A DNA stretch of 64,000 nt from Parelaphostrongylus tenuis. Taxonomy: Eukaryota > Nematoda > Chromadorea > Rhabditida > Metastrongylidae. Positions 9,499 through 23,020 of the stretch are shown here, piece after piece (position 1 is the stretch's first letter; every line of letters starts with the position of its first letter). A program made the position numbers and the translations under genes. The notes below the pieces were generated by a model. The model saw only the letters and a program-made list of their open reading frames with translations, had not been told where the DNA came from and searched no databases. The DNA lies in contig JAHQIW010007363.1 of assembly GCA_019055375.1 (NCBI GenBank), forward strand, positions 62,001 through 126,000, read 5' to 3'.

Positions 9499-12400
9499 CT
9501 ATTCATGTCATTCCCTCGAATAAGTTGTCATGAAATGAAGAACTGATGAAATGAGCAACTTAGCATCAGAAGAGAACAGTCTTCATGTGTCCTGGCTTTT
9601 AGAGCCTAATAGAATTTTACTTTATACACTATTTGAACACAAAAATCTCACTGTGTGGTAGTAATCAATGGAAAATCGATTTCCAGGTCGACTATCAATT
9701 ATCCTCGCAATTGTTCAGTAGTTTGCAGTTTTTCTTGATAAACCAAAGTACGAGGCGAAAATCAAATGAAAAAGGCGAAATTCGCAGAAGCGATGGCTGT
9801 TCAGAGAGATTTTATCATGCCAACCTCGTGTTTGGCTCATCAAGAAAAAACTGCTGAACCACAAGCAAAGTGTTATTAAAACATATATCTACACCTTCCA
9901 ATCAACTATCTTGATCTTGAGACCTCGCTTAAAAATTCAAAAAATCTAATAAAATGTTTTAAGCCTTTCAGAGGTCTGATAAAGGCATCTATAGTGGCAG
10001 ACGTACGTTTCTGCGTTTTGGCACACCCCATCAGTACCGTGTGCCTTTTGGTTCATCCCTGAAACTAATGGTGGCGGCGCCAAAGAACTATCACTCTTCG
10101 TCAAATGAAACCTGATGTGCCGCTCTTTCACAATGATTGACTGTCAATTGCATGTCTTACGGCCGTTACATCAGTATGTATCAACACAGTCGTTATCTTG
10201 AGAGCTGGCTTAAAATTCATTATGACTTGGTAGAACGTTGAAATGAGAAAAATGTGAATGGGAACATCGAAACGTAATCTACCACTAGAGTTGTGCTTAG
10301 AAAAGCTTGACACATTCTATCAGACTATGTTGTAAGAACAGTTTTGTGGTACTTCATCGCAACGGTAAATCACATTATGATGCGGTTTTTCCATTGAAGC
10401 TCTAAAGTCTATAGTCTGATATTAATCCATGTCTTGATTGAATCTCGATTAGGTTGCCATAGCTATGCTTTGATGAACGCTGCTGACCTTTATCTCTTAC
10501 TCGGGCATCGTAATCTGATGAAAAACTACTATGTAAGCGCATTTCAAACCGTTGATCGGAGCGTCGAAATCTATGTGTGCTCTCTCCAGTCCATATTTTC
10601 CATAGGACTCGAAAAAGGTAGGGCTCAGTAGGTTTCTGAACGTTTTCGTTCCCTGTTTAATTTCTATTATGCAAAAGGAACAAGAAAGAAGAAGAAAATT
10701 GAGGTTAACAAAGGGCTATTTATTGGCGCATTTTAAGGGCTATTCAACCTTGCATGGAGCCATAGTGTCCATACGCACATACATAGAATCAAAGCAAATT
10801 ATTGATTATACCTTTCCTTCGAGTGCTTTATTGAGACCACGCTCAAATTTCAATAAATCCTTTCATTATTATTTGAGCCAACATGTCATGTGGTCTGGTA
10901 AGGGCTCTTGTACAGCCCGAGACACGTGTTTTGTCTTTACAGACTCGTCAGTCGGGCAGAACCCGTCGTCTTTCGATATTTTTGAAGTCAGTTTTCTCGG
11001 GAGCTCTGCTCCCTTATATAGAGCAAATTATTGAATTCTACAATGGATTTCAAACCTTTCTGTTCCACTTTCGATGCTTGCGGGGCTGTCAAGAGCTGCT
11101 GTTTCTTCTATGAGATCTCCACCTATCACATTGAACTCTTCATCTCTATCTTTCATCATTTTCAAATCAATTACCGCGTTTCGCCGATAATAGTCTGGCG
11201 TTCGTCCTTCCTAAAGGAAGAATATTTCGAGAATTAGGCTTTTCTCGTTGTCATGTTGCAATCACTCACATTATCCACAGCCATCGGGTCTGCTCCTGCT
11301 TTACCAAGTATCTTGAGATAATGACCACCATCGCGAGCCGCTGCAGCGTAATGCATCGATGTACGTTTATTCTGTATTGTAAACAAGGACAGAATAGAAA
11401 ATAAAAGCCGTAATGAACCAAGTACTGCAATCAAATCCTAATGTTCAACCTACGTAGTCAGGTGAGTTGAGGACGGACGGGAAATGTGCAGCGATGAAGC
11501 GAACAATGTTTGTGTGTTCATAAACGACAGCTGCGTGCAAAGGTGTACAACCATAACGGTCTCTAGCTGAAATAGAAATTATCCTCAGTGTCGCTACTTG
11601 TGCTGAAACTTTATCAACTCAACGACTTTACATGCCCTCATGCCGCGCATGAGTGTTTACGTTCTTACATGTTGGGTTGACCGTGTTGACTCGTAATATC
11701 TTCCTCATCTTAAATTTTTGTTAAATCAATAGTTATTTGATTGAGAAAAACAAATGATCAACATTAGGATCGTCATTATGACCAATGATATGAACCATTT
11801 GCTGAGCAGATTGAATGACTGGAGACTGGATGTGCGAATTGGTTATTGTGCACTTTGCTGCGTCGTTTTATTGAGTGCAACCGGCAAGACTGCCTCTAAT
11901 TTGATTATTCGGAAATCATCTCTCCTCCAGAAGTCGACTATGTGATACTCGTTTTCTTCACCATCTCGAATTCGAGGAGCGTAAGCTCTCCCTCAAATAA
12001 TTGGTCAATCCTTGACGAACGTGTGAGTTTCCTTTTTTTCTTCTTCTCACTGCCAATCAATCGTCATCTATGAAGTTAATCGTAGTCGCTTCAAATTCAG
12101 CTTCGGCTTAACGCTCTGTTGTTTTCCCTTTTCGATAATATGTTGCTCAATGACCGAACGTGATTTTTACAGGAAAAAGGATGTAACCGTGCTAGGGAGC
12201 TCCCATTTCAACATAGACTGTCGCCCGACTCTGTGGATCAAGGGAAGTTCTATTAATTAGCGTCCATAGTCTTCCGAGAACCACTTGCCTTTTCTGCTAT
12301 CTTGCATTAATCATCTCATTTCATCATTGATAACTACAGTCTTGCTCACCTGTCGCCAGCTTCTTCGACGTCATCAGCGTTTTAACCTTGTCGAGATCTC

Positions 12401-15400
12401 CTTCCTTTATCGCACGGTGAATACTCTCGATTTTATTCTGCAATATTTGCTTTTGTTTTCATTAAAAAATATTTTCTTAATGATTGTCTGATATTACCAT
12501 ATACTCTGGTAGTTCCTGGAGGAATTTGGCTGTTTCAGTATTTGTGGTAGTTCTGTTTTCAAGAAGATCACCACAACCTAGACGAGGATATTTTATTAAC
12601 AAATTGACAGCAGTTTGAGTAATTTGTAACTCACTAGGATTAGGTTGTCCTTATTTATGAAAAAAGTATGAGTGATTCATAAAAAACTTTCGCAATTATG
12701 AAACTCATTATGAAGTAAGCCAATTATTTTCCAAGTATAAAATATGAGTTTGCGTTTGAGGAAGGAAAAAGCAAAATTATTGAGCCTAGTGGAAAGAGCT
12801 CAAAGTGCTAAACAGTAATTCAGCTTATTGGCTCTAACTTGTTGTTTACTTTCAAAAAGACTTATTATACAAAAATTTTGAGCCTCAGAAAGTATATACG
12901 TCTAATACAATAATGAAGGGTTTCAACGCTCCCGTCAGCTCTTTAAGCATCTTCTCTCAAGCTCCACTTTGATTTTAAAAACATACCGGAAAGAACCAGC
13001 TGTTCGAGTTTAGCGAGCTGGCCGTCTCTCAGCCATTGCTGGATGGAGGACTCTAAATAACTGGGGGCTACGCGATTGTGAAGGACCTAAAAAATCTTAA
13101 CGTAGTTAACGAAGATCTCGCTGTTAATTCCGACATATATTATCCATCCAGGGTCTAAAAGTGCACGTTACCAAAGCAGTGCAGGAATGTGACGTTTTCA
13201 TTCGAAGCTTTGTTTAAGGGCAAATTAACGTGAAGAATAGGAGTTACAAGGTGCATGTTTCTCAAACTAATAAGTGCCCCTCACCTTCTTATCGAAATTT
13301 TCGAAAAGACATAACCCAAAGAATGGAGGACCTACCAAGAATCAAGATGCGGACTACCCTGTTGGTAAAACCTGCTCCTCAGGTATCTACCTGGTTGTTA
13401 ATATGCGGTACTTGGAAACACTCTAGCAAACGTTATGCACTTCATTTTCTCACTTGATGTACATCAGTTCTTTTTTCTTTGTGCGGATCCCAGTGGTTCT
13501 AGCATTCAATTCTTACCTAGCGCTCATTGCTTAATTGAAGATTTGGTTTTCTTTTGAACGTCGTAGAATACTGATTGAGCACAACTTGCAATCTCGATAA
13601 TAGCCAGGCTGGGGTGTTACGTAGGGCGTTCGTTGTTGATTGTCACAGTGTTAGGGAAAGAATAGGGGGTGAGACGCGGGTTTAGCTACCACCCAAGGTT
13701 CAGACATTATGCACGAATTAGTTAGTTACTTCCATGGCATCGACTGTTTCTGAAACTTCGCAATAAACATTCAATCTAATTTTTAAGAATGTTTAAATTT
13801 AAAGCCTCACCCGAGATTGGTACGCTAAGGTCATACACGTGTGTTTCGAAGGTCTCGCCCTCGTCGTCAGTGACCCATGCCCCACATCAAGCCCTGCATT
13901 GTAGCAAGGAGAGATGCGTAAAATTAGATTGAATGTTTATTGCAAGGTTTTGAAAACAGTCGATGCCATGGGTAATTTTGTTCCACCAGCTTCCATCGAC
14001 TGAGAAGTGGTGATGGCACAGTGTCATTGTAAACTGTGCGGGCGTGGGTCACTGACGAGGAGGGGAGACCTCGTAAACACGCGTTTATAACCGTGGTTTA
14101 CCAGCCTCGTGTAAGGCTTTAAACATTCTCAAAAATTAAAAGTCAATTTCTATAAGCATACAATTTTTCGCCTTTATCAGAAAATTTTTGATCAGGCGTC
14201 AATGATGGTCTTTAAATGGTCATCACATATTGTAAGAATTCCAGCACTCTGATTTGTTTCCTCCCATATATATTCCATGAATATCTTCCTTTTTTGCGTA
14301 GGGGTTTGGTTACTGCTTTTTGACTGCACATAGACATGCTGCCTATGTGTACAAGTACGTGTACACATGCAGTTTTTTTTTTAATGCGTCAACTACATTG
14401 GTGACTGAATCTACTAGTCCTTTTCGCAAAGCCGGAGCTTAAGTTACCTGCTTTAGAGCTGCTCTCGTATCGAGTCGCATGACCGGCAGATCAATTTCAC
14501 CAGGATGTTTGAGGTAGTACTTCGCAGGGCGACCGTTCTATAAACCATCATAAATTTTCTTGTTGTCTTTTGGTGAATCGAGAGAGATACTCACACAGTC
14601 GTAGACATTCGGATCAGCTCCACTTTTTCGCATGATTTTGTACAAATAACCACCGTCTCGATAAGCCGCCGCGTAGTGTAGCGGCGTGCGCTTTTTCTAA
14701 ACGTTTTCTATTTTTATTATACCGGCCCTTTATTATGGATGAAAACTATTAAGAAGTTGAAATAATGCATAGAGAAAATGATGACTCCACGCTAAGAGAG
14801 TTGCATAAGAAACTACTTAGACATCACCTTAATCTTGGAATTTCTTGGAAACGTGGAACTATATTCTGAAAAGGATCCTTCGAATTGCTTAGTTAAAGTG
14901 GTCTACAAAATCGTTAGATTATGATTGGTCAGTCCAATAGCTCGTTCTCAATTCGTAGTAAGAAAAGAAAGAAAGTATTTTAAATTAGATTTAAACTTCT
15001 GTAGCACTAGTCCAGCAGTGTTGTGTACGATTTGTGCGAGAAAAATTTGTGCAGGAGATACTATAATTGAAATTTATCGCGAGGTATAAGTTAGATTATT
15101 ATTTATTGGTACTATTACACACCACAACGCATAGAGCCTTGTTCTTGGCAGTTGAACCACAATGTACAACTGGGATTCGTCAAACAACGATAGCCCATGC
15201 TGATAAAATCTACATTTGTGTGGAGCGGAGAAATGACGAAAGGTAATCTCTGCAAATTTTCGCTATAGTTATATTAACTGATCATGAAGTGCACATCTTC
15301 TCTGAATAATCTAAAAAAGTAATGAAGTTTGTTATGCATTATTCCAGGTTTTTCGTGAAGAAATCGGATGATTGGGTTGGCGGCCCTCCATTAGAGCGCT

Positions 15401-18400
15401 TGACATCCCGAGGAATCCAGTCGGTAACAGCTCTCGTCCACTGATTGCCGTCATGTATTAAGTGTCCGCCCCACCTGATCTTCGAAAAAACCTGGCGCGT
15501 AGAAAAGTGTGCTTGATTTTCGATCGCTGACATGGTCAGAACTTTGAATACTTTCTCACATTTGCAGGATGCGAGATCTTTCCTGGCATTGAACTTTCGA
15601 CTGCGCGTGTAATGATGTCAAGTGATTTTTCATCCTGCCTGCGTAGCGAGAAGGTTTTTTATGCATATCTTAAGATAGACATGATCTTGAGTCAAAAAAG
15701 CGGCCACGAAGTTGAGTGTTCTTTGTTATCTTCACCACAACTACGATGTTCTCGGACACCCGCTTCGTTCTGCTCAGCTGCGGAGACTGATGGGATTATG
15801 GTGAAGAAGGATATGAAATAAGAAGTGTTATGTAAATGCGCAGATACCACTTATAAATGTACCCAGGTGTCCAGCAATTTAAGAAACGAATCAAATTATT
15901 CTACGCCTATACTCTACAATACAATCAGATCATAGTTGTGCTAAAGGTGAATTGTTCAGCGGGACTTTTGAGGTGCGCGACGAAGATTGTGGAACTAAGC
16001 TGATTAATGTAGAACCACTCCATCACCAATTGCATGCCATGGCCGGTGTTAGTTGAACACATTAGAGCATCTTAGAAAAGCCATCGTTTTCTGGCTAATT
16101 AAAAAGTCTGCTCCTATTAATTTGATTCGAATTACACCTCTAGCTCTCTAACGTGTTGAGGAACTTCGATGATTATCCACATCATCTACAATATGCTTAA
16201 ATAATACCGCTTACAATAAGATGAGAAGACTCTATGTAAAGCTAACTAGCTCATCGGAGACCTTTGCAAAAAATTATCTGTCTTTGGGAATGTTTTTAAA
16301 CCGTCTTATTGAAGTTTGCTACGTCACATTTCTTTGTGGCTTACGCTCGTCCTGGCAATATCGCCAGAAGGTGTCATATATCCCTTTTATGACTTTTCGT
16401 GGAATATGTTAACATTGAAGCAGTAGAGCGCTCTTACGATAAGAAAACTAAACCACTTTGGATTGACAGAACTACGAAGTGTACAGGAGTAGGATGCATA
16501 TGTCTAATAGCAAACACTTCTGAGCTTAACCAAGTTTTGTTTCGAAGAAATTATTATGTTAGAAAATAGAAGAGGGTTTGTTGATCAAGAAATAAAACTC
16601 GCATACATGTTAAGTATTCGACATTAGTCACTATCATGTATGAAGACTGTGAAGGAAGAGAAGCATGGATGGTGAAGTCAGCAAGTTTGTGAAAACAAGC
16701 TAGCCAACTACCCAGAAAAGTAAATCATAGGTGTAACACAAAATACAAAGAACGTAGTGGGATACATAAGCCTAAGCTTGGTATCAAAAGATACCGCGAG
16801 AGGAATACAGACCAAAACGTTCAGAAATTACATTTTGGAGGATCTGAATACAGCCTATGTTATGTGGAAGGCGATTTGCTAAAAAACCCGTGAATATTTC
16901 TAATGTGGTGAATTTTCTTTGTTCTGTTTTGCTCCTTGTGCGACGACACAGATCCACTTCAACCATTAACTCTCTTTTGTCAGATTTTAAAAAATTCCAA
17001 ATTCTGGTTTGAAGACTTCATTTACTGCTTTGTGACTGGAATCTTCCATAAATTGTGGTCCATAAAAAACAGATATTATTTCGACATGAGTTGTTAGGAG
17101 TACCTGATCCATCGCGTTAACAGTATGCGGATAGCTACGTATAAGATACTTGGCAATGTCAGCACGATCGAATACTATCGCCTAAATTGTTAAGTAACAT
17201 AGAGAGAATCTGAAAGGTTTTGATCATGCCTACAGCGTAGCTAAGGACCACCTTGTGCAGCGGACTCATTCCTCTGGTGTCACGACAGAGTGCAAGCTTT
17301 TTTCTATCTGTGAGCATCTTCACAGCTCGAAGGTTGCCGGACTCGACTGCGTTGTGAATAGCTTGAATTTTTGCCTGTAATCTCGTTTATGTTTAGCAGG
17401 GAATCATAGGAATAAAAAAATGCAAAAAAAATTACATAAAAAATTATAAAATTACAAGCTGAAAAACCTATTTTTATAACGAAGAATAGTGGGAGTGTTT
17501 CGAAAAGAATAATAGCATGATAAAAATTTGTTGGAACAGTATTTTTTGTGGGATAGGCTGAAAATCATATAACTCGTAGTCATGAGCATCTTTTCCTAAT
17601 AAGGATCTTATGAATATAAGGAGAATAAATAGAAATACTACCGTTGTTTAAACACGTTTAGTCTAAAAACCAAACTAGTGATTTAGAGTGAAAAGGGCAA
17701 TTATAGCGCAGTAGAGAAATGTCCTCTACTACACACGCGCTCGTTGGCTGGAAGCCGTGCAGTGGGCTGTCTCCCTACACTCCGAAGTCGACATGTCGGT
17801 ACCAAACCTCTTTGGGAGAAAAAACACTTGTATGACCTGTTGACCACCACTGATCAGTTAAGTCATGCATTCATTGACCTTTACGCTGTTTAGTAAAATG
17901 GAATGCACGACGCATTCATTAGCAACTCATCAGAAATAAATGAATTATCATCTACTCTTTGACAACGTATTTTGAGGCTTTCATGAGTTTGTTATAGGCA
18001 CTTATACCGTAAAAGACAAGTGTTGCGGCCTTCCATTCATGTCTTTTGTTCAGTCACTTCCTCGGGGATCTACCCTTTACACAGAGGAATTGACGACGAA
18101 CTTTTTACACTAAACGTACGGTGAAACAATCACTGTGATGCTCTTTCAGAGTGTTTGATTATCGAATGCATACGTGTGGCTGTTACGTGGGGCATATGTA
18201 ACTATCAATGCAATCGATATTTTGGGACCTCGCTCATGTTACATCTATTCTTTTGTAAAGAAGACAAAAGTCCTTAAGCAGCAGCCGAAATATTAGGCGG
18301 AACGCTCGAAGAGCGTGGAGGGTGAATGCGAAGAAAGGAATCGAGTGCAAGAAGTACTGTGATGCGCAAAATATATGTGATGACGGGGCATAAGACATGA

Positions 18401-21400
18401 GTAAATAGATACTTAAAGCGATTAGATCGTTCCATTATTACCTGATATTGTGGTAACACCTCCAGAAAGCTAATACTGTCAGCGTCCTCCACCTAAATAT
18501 AGCGAATTAAAATATAATTAGACGATGAGTTATTAAATTCAAATAGAACAAATGAGGATAGAACAGCCTGCTAGCAATGACAAAGGAACATGAAAATAGA
18601 ATGACAGAAATTCCTTCAATGCTAAAGCACCTCGTTATTGCGCCCAAGCAACAGGTCACCATATCCCGTCAATACCAATTCTTCTAGCTTTTCAACATTT
18701 CCGTTGTGAGTCCAGTCATAGATGTCTTCTTCGAAATCTAAACTATGAAGAATAAAATAGATAATGAAGGAGAATGACGGGGAAATTTCAGGAAACTTTG
18801 GACAAAAGAGATTAGCTTCAGATCTACAAATGCTGGTTTAGGCGTCATTACAGAACCAAGAGTAATTTTGATCTTCATAAATAATAGGAATCATATCACT
18901 CTAGCACTGTCTCAGTAATGAAGTGATACAGTGTGATAGTGAACGATCATATGTTGAGGTCGTTCCAATGATTTTCTTTATCGTGATATGGGGCACATTC
19001 TTCGTATCACGTGATCTTTGGCTTAATGGCCGTACTTCTCAGGAAGTAAACGACAAAAATATTAGGCGCTCACAGAAATATCTTCCATGCTGTAAAATTC
19101 ACACTTGTCATACTTCCATTGAGGTGATTTAGCTATTTGCCATAGCAACACGATTTCTGTCAGGACTTGGAGAAAAGAAAGCCGTTGGAATGTCAACAAC
19201 TTGCAAATTAACATACTCATATTCCGCTGAGTTACACTAAAATAAACGAGCGCAATCGAATCGCATATTCCATTGAGTATCGTCCAAGCACAGCGCAGCA
19301 TTGAGATCACTATTGGCCAATCAGTTGTGAATTTGTGAGGTGAACTATTTTGTTATGATGATCATTTATTTTTCAGTTTACAAAATGGAAGGAAATTGTG
19401 AAAACTGTTCTAGGAGTTCAAAACGGTTCCAAAGGTATTATTGTTATATCTACGAATTCCTAGTGTTTGTGCAGTACGGAATGAGATACATACCAAAACA
19501 CGAGGTGTTTTGTAGAACATGGAGTATATATATCCAATTTCAAATGACTAGTTTGTAATACGGCTGAAAAATATTTTCATAACCCAAAGATGAAGCGCTA
19601 AAATGGAAATCACAGTAAGAAGGGCACAGCTGTGTAAAACTCGCCGGAGTGGCCTGTGTGACATCTGTAGGTGCAACAGTAAGCGGAGCGAAAAATTAGG
19701 CATCGTCGCCAGTCTTAGCTTCTGGCACAACAAAGCTAAGACCAAAATATCGAGAAATTTATTTCCAAGAGAGGGTAAGGTGACATTGCACTCTTGCTTG
19801 AACCTTGTTAACAACTCGGCACGTGATAAGCAGGATTTTAGATCTCTTTTTATGTTGAAATCTCGTATCATATCACCCAGTCGAATGATATTACTAGGTT
19901 GACGACTCATCCCGATTTCTAAAGTGAACGCTTGTGGAGCAAGCCACTAACCCTGGAGGAGAGTGCGACTTAGCTGGCCGGATATCAGTTGGTTCATAGC
20001 GGTGTTGTCCTTGATGTGTCTTATATTCAGTCGTTCTCCATGGGTTCGATAGTAGAAGGGAGTGTGACTGTGCTGAAATGCAAAAACAGTAATCACAATA
20101 TTTCATCTCGTCAATTTACACTAAAACAAGACTCAGTGCTGTAAAAACAAAGCTTTCAAATTATCGGAGTTCCACGGGGTAAGTTGAGTAGATTTCTTAA
20201 TTTTATGGAGTTAGTTAAGAAATTAGACGACGTTCAGAATTGAAAACTTTTCCAGGGAATTAAGATCGAAACAAAGAGAAAATCGAAGGAAGCCATTCAT
20301 TTCTTCAGAAATATTTTGAGAAATATTTAGACTTAGACTTCTATACGAACTGTACGATCCCAATTAAAATATCACCATTCTGTAGTGATATTAGCAGAAT
20401 CGTAAAAAAGTGGAGTTCAATAAGGAAAGTTCATCTCATGAAAAGTATTCACTGTCATCCTTCAGAACGTCATACGAACATTAGAATGGGCCAAAGTAGA
20501 AGTGCAAATCTTCAATTGATATAACACCATTTTTAGTCTCCTGACAACAACGTTTCCATAACACCGAACATCAGCCAAGTGGAACCAATGTTGACCAACT
20601 TCGACAGCTTCCAAGAAAAGTTTGGTCTCCAACTAAATCTCACAGAAACGATGTTCATGACGAAAGGACTGATTTTGAATGCCACACTACGTTTAACGGG
20701 ATGAATATTACTGAATGCTTCAGTTACATCTGTTGGGGTCGGGAAGTCAACATGATTAACCTCAGTTTCAAAGTTGCGAAGGTGGAAGCAAACGTTCTGG
20801 AGAGCATTTAAGAGCATCGAAGGTACAGTGGAAGGAACAAAGAACACCCAAATACGTATTCATATTTTCAGCTCAAAGATATCATCATTTAATATTCCAC
20901 TAAAACCTGTTCGCTATGTATGCAAGACTAAAGATCACTTGGCGTCATCGGACGCGCAGTCAAAACATCGGTGTTAAGGATAATCCGTATCTTACAAATG
21001 AGGGAAAGGACCTAAAGCTCTGATCTACGCCGACGTTCGGAAATCAAAGACGCCGATCTTCACCTCAAGCTATGGAAATCAGGTGAGCGAGACAAGTAAT
21101 TCGTCTCAACCCCTTGAGTAGTGATAGACCACGGCGTTAGCACATCGCCGCGCGGCGGTGAGCAGTCCGTAAGAGCAAGGGATTAGTGTGATAGTCATCG
21201 CGAAGATTTCTGGTTTGGTCGCTTCTCACTATGCTTCAAAGCAATTCTTTTGTGTCGTTCTTTTTCGCATTTCTTTCGACAATTATGTAAAAGTCGAATC
21301 CAAAACATCTTTTCTACAGTACACGACAGTGTACGGCAGCTATAAGTATTGTTATAAGTTGCAGATTGTCGAATATATGGTGATATATAATTTGACTTAC

Positions 21401-22989
21401 TGTTTGTATTACGGTTTTACGATAAGAGGGAGTGCTAGTGATATGGGGTACATTGAATTGAAAACTGAAAAAAATGATACCAAAAATATGCTTGGAGCGC
21501 AGTGGGAGAGTATCGAACCAGCAATCTTCGTCTCAGTGGCCGCCATCACCAAGCACTCGATACAATGGACTGTTAGCCGAAGCGTGCGGCGAATCGGGAC
21601 TAGCGCCCGCGAGTCTGTCGTACCCAAAGGCTCAACAACAACGGACGAGTCAGAAAACGTCACTAATTGATGTCTCGGAATTTTCAACCGCACAGCAACG
21701 AAAGCCACCGAATCCCATAGTCATTTTTTTTTAAACGAACATAGAAAGAAGGATGTGATGCTCAGCGAATGGCTACAGTAGAGTGAACCCATCGAAGTAC
21801 TCTTGCACACGTCACAAAAATGAGATAATTACTGGTGCCGGCTTGAAACACATAGCGATCGACAAGATGACAGGTGACGTCAGAAACTACAGGTGTTTTG
21901 TCTTTGACGTGATGATAATCACACTCATGACGAATGCCAACAAGACTAACCTTGTCATCGATGAATGCGTCTCCTCCGGCTTTTTGTAACACTTTGATCA
22001 TGTGCTCACCATTTGGATCAGCTGCAGCGTAATGTAGCGGAGTACGACCGGCCTACAATAGTGAGGTCAGAAACAAACATTTGTTACTAGTATCATTATA
22101 TTAATATTAATATATATAATCCAATTTCAAAAACAGATTTTGCGTCTACCTTCTCATTCACTTCACACGATGATATGCTCTTGTGAACTTTTTGAGACAA
22201 AGTTATTGATATATCATTTAGAAAATTCTGTTAATCATTTTCTGTCATTCAGTGCTATCTCTTCAAGGGAAATCTCACCTCCTAGGAGCTGAACTACACC
22301 AAGATAAAGATGACTTCTGAAAGGATAAGGGTTAGCATTCGTGTTTTCCTCGAGGTCATGAGGTGCTGTACTGAGTCGGTTGCGCATCGAATGGACTCTT
22401 TAGAGGATAAGCCGAAATAAAGATTCGACGAAAGTCAGTCTTTGTAAACAAGTGTTATTACAACCTATTAAGAGCAGTTAATGAGAATGTAGTAAGTTAT
22501 AAGTCAAACACTTAGACTGTTGCACTTGGGGTTGTAATACATCGAATGGACGTGTGTGGCGCAGTGGTCGGGGGTGCTTTACGACACGCGTGGTCGATGG
22601 CTCGATCTGCACTTGAGGCTCACAAAGCCTTTCATCCCTCTGATGTCGGAGAATTGGTACCAGACTTGTCTGGGAACTAACAGCACTGCATTGATACATC
22701 GGTAGGTCACCGAGAGTCAATAAAGACCAAATTTTTATTCAGTCTACCTCTAACGATGCTAAATCGAGATGTAGACTGACGGATTCTTCAGGAATTGATC
22801 AGCGCCATATCCTTGATTCTAATACTTGCAGTCGAGAGTTTCACCAGATGCAAAAGATCAGATTTATTTTTAATGTGTACATTGGATGGTTGGAACGACG
22901 ATTCGCACCAGACTATGAAGAAAGAAGAAAAAGTGAGAGACGGAAGTAAAGAGAGGGGAAAGGAGAGAGGGAGGTAAAAGGGAAGAGAC

Positions 22990-23020
<31 letters not shown>

